A DNA stretch of 64,000 bases from Nitrospiraceae bacterium. Lineage in GTDB: Bacteria; Nitrospirota; Thermodesulfovibrionia; Thermodesulfovibrionales; UBA1546. Where the stretch lies: the NCBI GenBank assembly GCA_021373015.1, contig JAJFTJ010000005.1, positions 289,072 to 353,071 of the forward strand. The letters run 5' to 3'. The position numbers were made by a program, and so were the translations under genes. The notes below the pieces were generated by a model that saw only the letters and a program-made list of their open reading frames with translations, searched no databases and was not told the DNA's origin. This document shows positions 50,865-59,844 of this stretch, one piece after another (within the stretch, counting starts at the first letter, position 1; every line of letters begins with the position of its first letter).

Positions 50865-51473
50865 TTGCAGCCTCAAATAAAAATATTAATTTACATCTGC
50901 TTTATCATTTCACTTTTTATCATACAGAAACTTGCGTTTTATTTGTTTGCCTTATTAATAATTTTCATTTTGCTTTCAAGGATTCAAATTTCATCCCTTA
51001 AAAAAGGAGGCTTCACAATAGGACTTTTCATCCTATTTACATTTATAAGCAATTTATTTTACAGCCAAGGAAAGATAATTTACAGCACTGGTTCAATATT
51101 CATAACAGAAGAAGCCATAAAAATTGCGACAATACGTTCATCAAGGATATTTCTTATGGTTGCCGGAGCTAAGATACTGACAGCAGGCATACCTTTGGAA
51201 ACATTGCTCAGCTCTGTAGCAGCTATATTCAAGCCTTTTAAAAAACTCAGACTGCCAGTAGATGAGTTTTTCTCGACAATGAGTCTTTCTGTAAAATGCA
51301 TTCCTGCATTAGAAAAATATTTTACAGAAAACTTCAAAAATACCAGCGAGGGCATTAAAAAAGGCAATGTTTTTTTAAAAGCCAAAATTTTATCACAATC
51401 TCTTATTCCAATGTTCATTGAGACATTGCAAAAACCTGAAGTCTTTTTCGAGGATACAAATGTCAACTTTTGA
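50865..51473 (+). CDS. EcfT/CbiQ-like transmembrane protein, orphan
   Basis: TTG start 2 bases after the amidase stop, with AAGG upstream. 202 residues: four or five helices at the N-terminal half and a CbiQ-like coupling region (SRIFLMVAGAKILTAG, with LPVDEFFSTMSLSVKCIPALEKYF) that in ECF transporters contacts the ATPases. No ATPase or substrate component is nearby, so it may pair with distant modules. Function beyond family is uncertain. Confidence 0.65.
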   Translation: MQPQIKILIYICFIISLFIIQKLAFYLFALLIIFILLSRIQISSLKKGGFTIGLFILFTFISNLFYSQGKIIYSTGSIFITEEAIKIATIRSSRIFLMVAGAKILTAGIPLETLLSSVAAIFKPFKKLRLPVDEFFSTMSLSVKCIPALEKYFTENFKNTSEGIKKGNVFLKAKILSQSLIPMFIETLQKPEVFFEDTNVNF

Positions 51474-53043
51474 TCTGCTTATTAAAAACAGTATTGTATT
51501 CGACGGCACAGGGGAAAAACCTTTTAATGCCGATATCGGAATAATCAAAAATAAAATTGCACTTATAGAAAAATCAATTCCGAATTCAAGCGCCAAAAAA
51601 ATCATAGATACAAAAGGGCTCGCTGTCTCGCCGGGATTTATTGATACACATTCACACTCTGAATTTACTATTCTTGCTGACCCGCGAGCAGAAGGGAAAA
51701 TATCTCAGGGTGTTACAACAGAAATAAACGGCAACTGCGGCATGTCAGCCGCTCCTTTATTGAAAGAGGCATTCGAACATAGAGAGAAAGACCTTAAAGA
51801 ACTTGGGATAAAAGAACGATGGAAAAGTTTAAAAGAATATCTAAACATTTTAAGAAAAAAAGGAACTGCTCTTAATTTTGCCACACTGGCAGGGCATGGT
51901 AATATCCGTGCATCTGTAATCGGTTATAAAGACACTGCCTATAATTCAAGAACAATTAGCAGAATGCAGAACATTCTCAAAGAGACATTGAGACAGGGAG
52001 CAATAGGCATATCAACAGGCCTGATCTATCCGCCAGGAATTTATTCTGACACAGAAGAACTTATGCAGCTTACAAAAAAAATGCCTAAAAATAAAAAAAT
52101 TTATACATCACATATGAGAAGTGAAGGCAACAGACTCATAGAATCAATAAGTGAAATAATACGTATAGGAAGAGAAGGGAGAACGAAAATTCATATATCC
52201 CATATAAAAACAAGCGGGAAAAATAACTGGCACAAGATTAATTCTGCAATATCTCTAATAGAACATGCGCGGTCTGAAGGAATTAAAATTACATGCGACA
52301 GATATCCTTATACTGCATCAAGCACAGACCTTGACACAATACTTCCATCATGGACATATGACGGAGGAACAGAACAGGAGATCACAAGGCTGAAAAAAAA
52401 ATTAATCAGAGAGAACATAAAAAAACAGATCATTGCATTGCATCCTGATAATGACTATTGGGAAAGGGTAAGCATATCAAGCATTTCAACTAAAAAAAAT
52501 AAATGGATGGAAGGAAAAACACTCCATTATATTTCAAAAAAAATTAAAAAAGATTACATAGAAACTTTGTTCCAGATTCTTCTGGAAGAAAAGCTCAGAG
52601 TCAGCGCAATATTTTCCACTATGAATGAAGACAATCTCATAAGATTCCTTTCTCTGCCTTACACAATGATAGGTTCAGACAGCTCTGCACGGTGTTCATC
52701 AGGGATAACATCACACGGCAAGCCCCATCCAAGAGGGTTTGGGACATTTCCCAGATTTTTAGGCAGGTATGTCAGAGATAAAAAACTCATGGAGATGAGC
52801 AAGGCTATTCATAAAATAACGATGTTATCGGCTGATACATTCGGGATTAAGAATAGAGGTGTGATTAAAAAAAATGCATTTGCAGATATAGTTATTTTTG
52901 ACCTTGAAAAAATCATTGATAAAGCAACTTTTGTCAAACCTTTTCTGAAATCAGAAGGAATACATCATGTTATAGTCAACGGTGGAATTGCTTATACTGA
53001 AGGGAAATTAACAAATGAAATGTCAGGAATGATTCTGATATAA
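51460..53043 (+). CDS. N-acyl-D-amino-acid deacylase/D-aminoacylase (amidohydrolase)
   Basis: 527-residue metallo-amidohydrolase. N-terminal metal site FIDTHSHSEF, EINGNCGMS with Cys ligand typical of D-aminoacylases, YTSHMRSEGN, HISHIKTSGK, and the C-terminal metal Asp in IGSDSSARCSSG. Hydrolyses N-acyl-D-amino acids, perhaps recycling D-amino acids from peptidoglycan released by the adjacent amidase. The ATG at 51460 is chosen over upstream in-frame codons; it overlaps the EcfT gene by 14 bases. Confidence 0.85.
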   Translation: MSTFDLLIKNSIVFDGTGEKPFNADIGIIKNKIALIEKSIPNSSAKKIIDTKGLAVSPGFIDTHSHSEFTILADPRAEGKISQGVTTEINGNCGMSAAPLLKEAFEHREKDLKELGIKERWKSLKEYLNILRKKGTALNFATLAGHGNIRASVIGYKDTAYNSRTISRMQNILKETLRQGAIGISTGLIYPPGIYSDTEELMQLTKKMPKNKKIYTSHMRSEGNRLIESISEIIRIGREGRTKIHISHIKTSGKNNWHKINSAISLIEHARSEGIKITCDRYPYTASSTDLDTILPSWTYDGGTEQEITRLKKKLIRENIKKQIIALHPDNDYWERVSISSISTKKNKWMEGKTLHYISKKIKKDYIETLFQILLEEKLRVSAIFSTMNEDNLIRFLSLPYTMIGSDSSARCSSGITSHGKPHPRGFGTFPRFLGRYVRDKKLMEMSKAIHKITMLSADTFGIKNRGVIKKNAFADIVIFDLEKIIDKATFVKPFLKSEGIHHVIVNGGIAYTEGKLTNEMSGMILI

Positions 53044-53078
53044 TCTTCAATAATTCGTAAAAATATGGAGGAGGGATC

Positions 53079-53696
53079 ATGAGCAAAAAAATAATTTTAG
53101 CGTCTTTGATTTTTGTCTTTATGTTTTGTTTCAGTGCTTATGCAGTAGATATAACAGGCACATGGCAGGGCAATGACGGAGGCCAGTACTACATTAGACA
53201 ACTAGGGAACACTATCTGGTGGTACGGTGAAAATTCTCCAAACAGTCCTTCATGGTCAAATGTTTCGCATGGTTCCATAAGCGGGAATATGCTCAATCTT
53301 CAATGGGCAGATGTTCCAAAAGGCAGAATGATGAACAGCGGCACTCTTCTGCTTGAGTTGATAAATGAAGGGAAAATAGTTGCAAAACAAAAAACAGGCG
53401 GATTCGGCGGTTCAGAATGGACAAAAAAAGGATATATTCCTCCTCAGCAGCCCCAGACAAAAGGATTCAATAACCCAATGTACAAAGGGCACAGGGTTGA
53501 TATATGTCTGAACTGGGGAACAGGATGTGAAAAACCGGCAGCAGACAGATTCTGTAAAGAGATGGGCTTTAGACAGGCAAAATCATGGAAAGTTGCATGG
53601 GATATCGGCCATATCACACCAACAATAGTTATCGGAGACAATAAGATATGCAACCAGCAGTATTGCGATGGTTTTTCTTTTATTGAGTGTCAGTAA
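53079..53696 (+). CDS. Secreted hypothetical protein with beta-rich N-domain and Cys-rich C-domain, 205 aa
   Basis: Signal peptide (IILASLIFVFMFCFSAYA), then ITGTWQGNDGGQYYIRQLG, a lipocalin-like or META-like beta region, and a C-terminal ~70 residues with six cysteines (VDICLNWGTGCEKPAADRFC; ICNQQYCDGFSFIEC), probably disulfide-bonded. GGAGG precedes the ATG. The C-terminal part resembles small secreted modules seen beside other signal peptides; no function is known. Its stop overlaps the convergent obg end by 17 bases. Confidence 0.7.
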   Translation: MSKKIILASLIFVFMFCFSAYAVDITGTWQGNDGGQYYIRQLGNTIWWYGENSPNSPSWSNVSHGSISGNMLNLQWADVPKGRMMNSGTLLLELINEGKIVAKQKTGGFGGSEWTKKGYIPPQQPQTKGFNNPMYKGHRVDICLNWGTGCEKPAADRFCKEMGFRQAKSWKVAWDIGHITPTIVIGDNKICNQQYCDGFSFIECQ

Positions 53697-54684
53697 GTTT
53701 AGCGGCAAGATAAGCCAGAAGCTTATTAATGCCCTTACCAGTAGCAGAGGAAATCTCGAAAAAATCGAGCTTGTGTTTTTTGCAGTATTTTGCAAGTTTG
53801 TCTAGTTTTTCTTTGCTGCCGCTTATGTCAATTTTAGCAGCAACAACTGCTTGAGGTTTTTCAAGGAGCTTGGGACTGTAAAGTTCAAGCTCCTTATTTA
53901 TTTTGTCAAAGTTCTTAACAGGGTCGTCTTCTGACATTTCTGACACATCAACAAGATGAAGCAGTATCGATGTTCTTTCAACATGTCTTAAAAACTGGAA
54001 GCCAAGTCCAGCGCCTTTGTGTGCGCCTTCGATTAATCCCGGGATATCTGCAACAACAAAACTTCTATAATTCTTAAGTTTTACAACTCCGAGATTTGGG
54101 ACTAATGTTGTGAATGGATAATCTGCAATCTTTGGCTTTGCAGACGAGATAACTGATATCAAAGTTGATTTGCCTGCATTTGGTAATCCTATTAATCCTA
54201 CATCTGCAAGCAGTTTTAATTCTATAATCAAATCTCTTGCTTCGCCCTCTTCTCCGGGCTGTGCAAATTTCGGAGCCTGCCTCACAGCAGTCGCAAAATG
54301 CGAATTTCCTTGTCCGCCTCTTCCGCCTTTTGCAATAACAGCATCCATTCCTTCTTTATCAAGATCTGCAAGAACTTCTTCCGTGTTTTTGTTCTTGATT
54401 ATAGTTCCAACCGGCACAGGTATAATTCTATCCTCTCCATCTTTTCCGTGCATTTTCTGCCCCATGCCGTGTCCGCCCCTGCCTGCTTTATACTCGCGCT
54501 GATATCTCAGATCAAGGAGCGTATTTAATTCCCTGCTTGCCCTGAAGATTATGTGCCCGCCTCTTCCGCCGTCTCCGCCGTCAGGACCGCCTCTTGGAAC
54601 ATATTTCTCCCTCCTGAAGCTTACGCATCCCTTGCCGCCGTCTCCAGCCTTAACATTAACTGTCACATAATCAACAAATTGCAT
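53680..54684 (-). CDS. obgE: Obg GTPase (ribosome assembly)
   Basis: Essential GTPase of large-subunit maturation. 334 residues: N-terminal glycine-rich Obg domain (GDGGKGCVSFRREKYVPRGG; GGRGGHIIFRA) to ~158, then GTPase domain with GLPNAGKSTL, DIPGLIEGAHKG, and a non-canonical base-recognition AAKIDI. No C-terminal OCT domain. rplU/rpmA, often upstream, are not adjacent. Confidence 0.94.
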   Translation of the reverse strand: MQFVDYVTVNVKAGDGGKGCVSFRREKYVPRGGPDGGDGGRGGHIIFRASRELNTLLDLRYQREYKAGRGGHGMGQKMHGKDGEDRIIPVPVGTIIKNKNTEEVLADLDKEGMDAVIAKGGRGGQGNSHFATAVRQAPKFAQPGEEGEARDLIIELKLLADVGLIGLPNAGKSTLISVISSAKPKIADYPFTTLVPNLGVVKLKNYRSFVVADIPGLIEGAHKGAGLGFQFLRHVERTSILLHLVDVSEMSEDDPVKNFDKINKELELYSPKLLEKPQAVVAAKIDISGSKEKLDKLAKYCKKHKLDFFEISSATGKGINKLLAYLAAKLTDTQ

Positions 54685-54818
54685 AATATGTATCGTAACA
54701 TTTTAAATAAATCAAGGTTGATAATTCTAAATTCTGGAATTGAGCTGAAAAATAAAAGATGAATAAAGGTTAAGAAAAGAACCAGCTTCAATATTTTGAA
54801 TCGAGCAAGAATCGGTTT

Positions 54819-55727
54819 CTACGGCGGGCATTTTGCACAGACAGATGTAAACAGTGCTGTGCTTAAATATCTGTCTCCTCTATCCGGCAGAAGCACAACA
54901 ATTGTTCCGCTTTTCATTTCTTTTGCTTTTTTTAATCCAGCCCACATTGCAGCTCCGCTGCTCATCCCTGCAAAAAGGCCTTCTGTTACAGCAAGCAAGC
55001 GGGTTGTGTTAAATGCATCATCATCTTCAATACTCCATTTTTCATCAAGACGCTTAGGGTCAAATATTTTAGGCACAATGCATTCTGTCATGTTCTTCAA
55101 GCCCTGAATCCTATGACCAATCACAGGCTCAACTCCAAGTATGGTTATATTGCTGTTATATTCCTTTAGTCTTTTGCCTGCCCCCATCAAAGTGCCTGTT
55201 GTGCCCATGCCTGCAATAAAAACATTAACCTCGCCGTTAGTCTGTTCATATATTTCCTTGCCTGTTGTTTCGTAATGGGCTCTTATGTTGGCATCGTTGT
55301 CAAACTGATTAGGCATGAAATAGATTGATCTGTCTTCGTCATATGTTTTGTGTGCCAGTCTTATTGCTCCGTCAGTGCCCTCATTCCCAGGGCTTAATAT
55401 GACCTCAGCTCCAAAGGCCTCAAGAATCCTTCTTCTTTCTATACTGACGCATGCAGGCATCACAAGTTTTACCTTATAGCCCTTTGCGCTTCCTACCATT
55501 GCCAGTCCTATCCCAGTGTTTCCAGAAGTTGCCTCGAGTATTATTGAACCGCTCTTGAGATGTCCTTGTTTTTCAGCGGTCATGATCATGTAATATGCTA
55601 TTCTGTCTTTTACAGAACCGCCGGGATTATTTCCCTCGAGCTTAACGTAAAGATTTACATTTGGATTTGGATTTATCTTGTCAAGTTTTACAAGAGGGGT
55701 ATTTCCTATAGAATCAACAATGCCCAC
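54819..55727 (-). CDS. cysM: Cysteine synthase, CysM/CysK type
   Basis: PLP enzyme of 302 residues. PLP-lysine in NPGGSVKDR, phosphate loop EATSGNTGIG, substrate-binding GMGTTGTLMGAG and SSGAAMW near the C-terminus. CysM-like SIERRRILEAFGAE suggests a sulfur-donor preference different from plain sulfide. Its stop-start neighbour is lysC (1-base overlap). A MoaD-like sulfur carrier in the same operon could supply thiocarboxylate as in CysO-CysM systems. Confidence 0.87.
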   Translation of the reverse strand: MGIVDSIGNTPLVKLDKINPNPNVNLYVKLEGNNPGGSVKDRIAYYMIMTAEKQGHLKSGSIILEATSGNTGIGLAMVGSAKGYKVKLVMPACVSIERRRILEAFGAEVILSPGNEGTDGAIRLAHKTYDEDRSIYFMPNQFDNDANIRAHYETTGKEIYEQTNGEVNVFIAGMGTTGTLMGAGKRLKEYNSNITILGVEPVIGHRIQGLKNMTECIVPKIFDPKRLDEKWSIEDDDAFNTTRLLAVTEGLFAGMSSGAAMWAGLKKAKEMKSGTIVVLLPDRGDRYLSTALFTSVCAKCPP

Positions 55728-56953
55728 TAAGCTTTCCCCTCAGCAAGATTGAATGTCTCATGCAGAATTCTGACTGCAAGTTCTGCGTATTTCGCCTCTA
55801 TAAGGCAGGATACTTTTATCTCGGATGTGCTGATTGCCATTATATTCACTTTGTGCTCTGCAAGAGCAGCGAACATCTTTGCCGCAACTCCGGAATGTGT
55901 CCTCATTCCGACCCCGACAATCGAAATCTTCGCTATATCATCTCTCATCAAAACTGTTTTTGCCCCGAATTCTTTTGCAATATTTTCTGTTATTTTCAAG
56001 GCTTTTTTGCTGTCTGTCCTTGGAACTGTGAAAGAAATATCAGTTGCCTTGTTATCACTGCTTATGTTCTGCACTATCATGTCAACCACTATGCTTGCAT
56101 CTGCAACTGCATTAAATATTTTTGCTGCTATCCCTGGTTTGTCAGGAACTCCCAGCAACGTGATCTTTGCCTGATTTTTATCGTATGCAACTCCTGATAC
56201 TGCTACCTCTTCCATATCTTTATCCTCCTTGGTAACGAGTGTGCCTGGATTATCATTAAAGCTGGATTTAACAACAACAGGAACATCAAATTTCATAGCG
56301 AACTCCACAGATCTTGTCTGTAGTACTTTAGCGCCTAAACTTGCCAGTTCAAGCATCTCTTCGTAAGTTATCTTATTCAGTTTTCTTGCTTCAGGAACTA
56401 TGTTCGGATCTGTTGTGTAAACGCCGTCAACATCAGTGTATATCTCGCAGAGATCAGCATTTAAAGCAGATGCTATTGCAACTGCAGAAAGGTCTGAGCC
56501 TCCTCTGCCAAGTGTTGTAACATTTTCATCTTCGGTAATTCCCTGAAAACCTGCAACAACTATTATATAGCCTTCTTCGAGAGCTTTTTTAGCCTTTTCT
56601 CCGTTTATCTTTGCAATCTTCGCTTTTGTATGTACATCGTCTGTTATTATTCCCATCTGTCTGCCTGTAAGAGCCATTGCTTTGCAACCGCGTTCTTCTA
56701 TTGCCATTGCAGTCAGGGCAGTTGTGACTCTTTCTCCTGTTGAAAGAAGAAGATCCATCTCTCTTTCGTTTGGATTGGATGAAACTTTATTAGCGAGTCC
56801 TATTAATTTGTCTGTTTCTCCTGACATTGCAGACACAACAACCACAACCTTATTGCCCTGTTTTGCAGTCTTTACAACGCGGTCTGCAACAGCCTTTATT
56901 CTGTCAATATTTGCGACTGATGTTCCTCCGTATTTTTGAACAATGAGCATCAA
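55727..56953 (-). CDS. lysC: Aspartate kinase
   Basis: 408 residues: kinase domain ([53 protein letters not shown]) followed by two ACT domains ([37 protein letters not shown]) that give feedback inhibition by threonine or lysine. First step of the aspartate amino-acid family. It sits 1 base after the phosphoglycerate-mutase-like gene. Confidence 0.95.
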   Translation of the reverse strand: MMLIVQKYGGTSVANIDRIKAVADRVVKTAKQGNKVVVVVSAMSGETDKLIGLANKVSSNPNEREMDLLLSTGERVTTALTAMAIEERGCKAMALTGRQMGIITDDVHTKAKIAKINGEKAKKALEEGYIIVVAGFQGITEDENVTTLGRGGSDLSAVAIASALNADLCEIYTDVDGVYTTDPNIVPEARKLNKITYEEMLELASLGAKVLQTRSVEFAMKFDVPVVVKSSFNDNPGTLVTKEDKDMEEVAVSGVAYDKNQAKITLLGVPDKPGIAAKIFNAVADASIVVDMIVQNISSDNKATDISFTVPRTDSKKALKITENIAKEFGAKTVLMRDDIAKISIVGVGMRTHSGVAAKMFAALAEHKVNIMAISTSEIKVSCLIEAKYAELAVRILHETFNLAEGKA

Positions 56954-56954
56954 A

Positions 56955-58163
56955 TCACCCCTTTATAAAATAATCCATCAGCGTATGTCCATTATCTATG
57001 ATCTTTATATCTTTTTTCTTTGCAATAGATTCATCATAAGATACATTTTTATTTCTCCTTGTCTGCCTGCTGTCAAATATCACAAAAGGAACCGGGTCTG
57101 AAGAATGAGTTCTTAATTCAATAGGCGTTGGATGGTCAGGCATAAGCAGAATGCGGTAATCTTTAAATTTTTTTAAACCACGCATGACAGTGCCGACAAC
57201 AAACTTATCAAAATCTTCGATTGCCTTCACTTTGTCTTTGTAGTTTCCTGAATGCCCTGCTTCATCAGGCGCCTCAACATGAATGTAAACTAGATCAACC
57301 TTTTCAAGTGCTTTCAATGAAGCTTCTGCCTTGCCGATATAATTAGTATCGATCCACCCTGTTAATCCGGGTACATTCAGAATTTCGAAACCAGCGTATA
57401 TCCCTAATCCTTTTGTTAAATCAACAGCTGAGACCAAGGCTCCATCTAAAGAATATTTTTCTTTGAATGCTGGTATCTGCGGTTTTTTCCCCTGTCCCCA
57501 AAGCCATATACTGTTGGCAGGTTTTTTGCCTTGTTTTATCCTGTTTTTATTTACGCTGTGGTTTTTCAGAACAACAACAGATTTGTACATTAATTCTCTT
57601 AATACTTCTTCTCCACGACCAACAGGAAGATAATCGCATATCTGCTTGCCAAGTATGTCATGAGGAGGGATGCATTCTACTTCGGATTCTCCTCCTGACC
57701 ACACCATGAGATGTCTGTAACTGACGCCTTTATAAAATTTTATATCTGATGTTCCTAAACTTTTATCTACTTCATTTAACAAAACTCCAGCTTCATCAGT
57801 AGATATATGGCCGCTGCTATGATCATCCATCACAGCCATTGTGTTGTCAGCATTGTATTTTAGCGTAACAAGATTGCATCTGTAGGCAACATCATTATCT
57901 TTAAGATCAATTCCTATGCTTGCTGCCTCAAGCGGAGCCCTTCCCGAATAAAATTTCTCTGGATCATAACCAAGTATGCTAAGATTTGCAATGTCAGAAC
58001 CGGGCTGTAATCCTTCAGGGATTGTGCTGACCATTCCGATCGTGCCCTCAGACGCAAGAGTGTCCATATTCGGTGTCGATGCTGCCTGAAGAGGAGTTTT
58101 GCTGCCGAGTTCGGTTATTGGCCTGTCAGCCATACCGTCGCCAATAATCACTGCATATTTCAT
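56955..58163 (-). CDS. apgM: ApgM-type cofactor-independent phosphoglycerate mutase family protein; possible homoserine kinase analogue
   Basis: Alkaline-phosphatase-superfamily enzyme of 402 residues with archaeal-type iPGM motifs: [12 protein letters not shown] (metal Asp), [23 protein letters not shown] (active-site Ser), and the C-terminal metal site [10 protein letters not shown]. Between threonine synthase and aspartate kinase, it may act as homoserine kinase, a role predicted for this subgroup from gene context. Sequence alone cannot separate the two activities. Confidence 0.85.
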   Translation of the reverse strand: MKYAVIIGDGMADRPITELGSKTPLQAASTPNMDTLASEGTIGMVSTIPEGLQPGSDIANLSILGYDPEKFYSGRAPLEAASIGIDLKDNDVAYRCNLVTLKYNADNTMAVMDDHSSGHISTDEAGVLLNEVDKSLGTSDIKFYKGVSYRHLMVWSGGESEVECIPPHDILGKQICDYLPVGRGEEVLRELMYKSVVVLKNHSVNKNRIKQGKKPANSIWLWGQGKKPQIPAFKEKYSLDGALVSAVDLTKGLGIYAGFEILNVPGLTGWIDTNYIGKAEASLKALEKVDLVYIHVEAPDEAGHSGNYKDKVKAIEDFDKFVVGTVMRGLKKFKDYRILLMPDHPTPIELRTHSSDPVPFVIFDSRQTRRNKNVSYDESIAKKKDIKIIDNGHTLMDYFIKG

Positions 58164-58179
58164 AAATATTTATTTGGCC

Positions 58180-59268
58180 TTATAAAATTTTTTCGACAAC
58201 TCTTTCGACTTCGTTAATATCAGCCTTAACTTTTAATGGTTCTTTCGTAACTCTGAAAACAGTATCTGGATCTTTTAGTCCATGACCTGTTAGCGTGCAT
58301 ACAACTGTGTCTTCTGCCTTGAAATATCCCTCTTGGTAAAGCTTAATGACTCCTGCAAGTGATGCAGCAGATGCTGGTTCGCAGAATATTCCTTCAGTTG
58401 ATGCAATAAGACTGTAAGCTGTAAGTATCTCATCATCTGTTACAGCATCTATTCTTCCCCCTGATTCATCTCGCGCTGCAACAGCGCTCTTCCAGCTTGC
58501 AGGATTACCTATTCTGATTGCAGTTGCTATGGTCTCAGGCCTTTCTATTGGATGACCTTTCACAATCGGTGCAGAACCTGCTGCCTGAAAACCAAGCATG
58601 ACAGGAAGAGAAGAAATCTTTCCTGAGTTTTTATACTGTTTATATCCATTCCAGTAAGCGGTAATATTTCCGGCATTGCCGACAGGAAGAGCATGATACT
58701 TTGGAGCAAAACCGAGCTGGTCGCAAACTTCAAAAGCAGCTGATTTCTGTCCCTCAAGCCTGAACGGATTAATCGAATTAACAAGCGTAATAGGATATTT
58801 TGTTACAAGAGCTTTAACGATATTTAATGCATCGTCAAAATTGCCTTCGATCTGTATAACCACTGAACCATGCACCAGCGCCTGCGCAAGCTTTCCCATT
58901 GCAATCTTTCCCTGAGGGATAAGAACTATTGCCTTTATTCCAGCTCTAGCTGCATATGCGGCTGCTGATGCTGAGGTGTTTCCCGTTGAAGCGCACATAA
59001 CAGCCTTTGTTCCGCTCTCAATCGCCTTTGAGAGCGCAAGCGTCATTCCCCTGTCTTTAAAAGAACCAGTAGGATTAGCGCCCTCGAATTTAAAAAATAT
59101 CTCAAGGTCTAACCCAATTTTGCTTCTTAGATTAACAGCCTTAATCAATGGAGTATTGCCTTCATTAAGAGTTATAACAGGCGTATTGCTTCCAACAGGA
59201 AGATATCCCCTGTACTCCTCGATGATTCCTCTCCATAAATTTTTTAAACTCTTAGCTTCTGTAACCAT
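58180..59268 (-). CDS. thrC: Threonine synthase
   Basis: PLP enzyme of 362 residues converting phosphohomoserine to threonine. PLP-lysine in [13 protein letters not shown], phosphate-binding [25 protein letters not shown]. No zinc ribbon at the N-terminus, unlike the paralogue at 59844-61088. Sits between the NIL-domain gene and the ApgM-like gene on one transcript. Confidence 0.93.
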   Translation of the reverse strand: MVTEAKSLKNLWRGIIEEYRGYLPVGSNTPVITLNEGNTPLIKAVNLRSKIGLDLEIFFKFEGANPTGSFKDRGMTLALSKAIESGTKAVMCASTGNTSASAAAYAARAGIKAIVLIPQGKIAMGKLAQALVHGSVVIQIEGNFDDALNIVKALVTKYPITLVNSINPFRLEGQKSAAFEVCDQLGFAPKYHALPVGNAGNITAYWNGYKQYKNSGKISSLPVMLGFQAAGSAPIVKGHPIERPETIATAIRIGNPASWKSAVAARDESGGRIDAVTDDEILTAYSLIASTEGIFCEPASAASLAGVIKLYQEGYFKAEDTVVCTLTGHGLKDPDTVFRVTKEPLKVKADINEVERVVEKIL

Positions 59269-59321
59269 AAATCTCCTTGGTGAACTCCATATTCAACAAA
59301 CTGCCAGACAAATTCTGACAG

Positions 59322-59558
59322 CTACTCAACAATATCTCCCTCGACAAGTTCTGTCTCAATGCCGTGATCTTTAAGATATTTAATTCCTTTATTGAGGTTT
59401 TCTTCTTTCCCGTCAAGTTCAAGAACCATTTCTCCAACTGTCTCAGTAACCCTTGCACGTCTTATGTTTGGCGTTACATCGTATTTTTTTGCCATAGTGA
59501 AAATTACCGGTTCTTTAATAAGGGTCTGAGGAAATGTCAACTTCACGCGCCTCTTCAT
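59322..59558 (-). CDS. NIL-domain protein, 78 aa
   Basis: ACT-like NIL fold: RRVKLTFPQTLIKEPVIFTMAKK, VTPNIRRARVTETVGEMVLELDG, GIKYLKDHGIETELVEGD. The domain is known from MetN and from anaerobic homocysteine-synthesis proteins. The ATG at 59558 is preferred because GGGAGGATTT precedes it; the upstream in-frame codons lie inside the preceding gene. Co-transcribed with the MoaD-like carrier. Confidence 0.8.
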   Translation of the reverse strand: MKRRVKLTFPQTLIKEPVIFTMAKKYDVTPNIRRARVTETVGEMVLELDGKEENLNKGIKYLKDHGIETELVEGDIVE

Positions 59559-59568
59559 AAATCCTCCC

Positions 59569-59844
59569 TTACATTCCACCTGCAATAGCAGGTATTATCG
59601 AAACTTCATCGCCGTCTTTAATTGTTGTGTTTTCTGCATCAAGGAATCTGATATCTTCTTCATTTACATATATATTCACAAATCTTCTTATCTTGCCGCT
59701 CTCGGATATCCTCTCGGCTAATCCAGGAAATTTTTTATCGAGGTCTTGTACAAAATCAATTATTGTTCCTGCGCTGCCCTCGACCTCCTCTTTGCCGTGT
59801 GTTAGTTTTTGTAATGGTGTAGGAATCTTGACCTTTATTGACAT
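59569..59844 (-). CDS. MoaD/ThiS-like sulfur-carrier protein ending Gly-Gly-Met
   Basis: 91-residue beta-grasp protein (VKIPTPLQKLTHGKEEV; IRRFVNIYVNEEDIRF; DGDEVSIIPAIAGG). The C-terminal GG is where a thiocarboxylate would be made, but the frame ends GGM*, so one residue must be removed first. Cluster neighbours (threonine synthase paralogue, NIL protein, cysM) point to sulfur insertion into an amino acid. TAATG overlap couples it to the gene upstream. Confidence 0.85.
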   Translation of the reverse strand: MSIKVKIPTPLQKLTHGKEEVEGSAGTIIDFVQDLDKKFPGLAERISESGKIRRFVNIYVNEEDIRFLDAENTTIKDGDEVSIIPAIAGGM

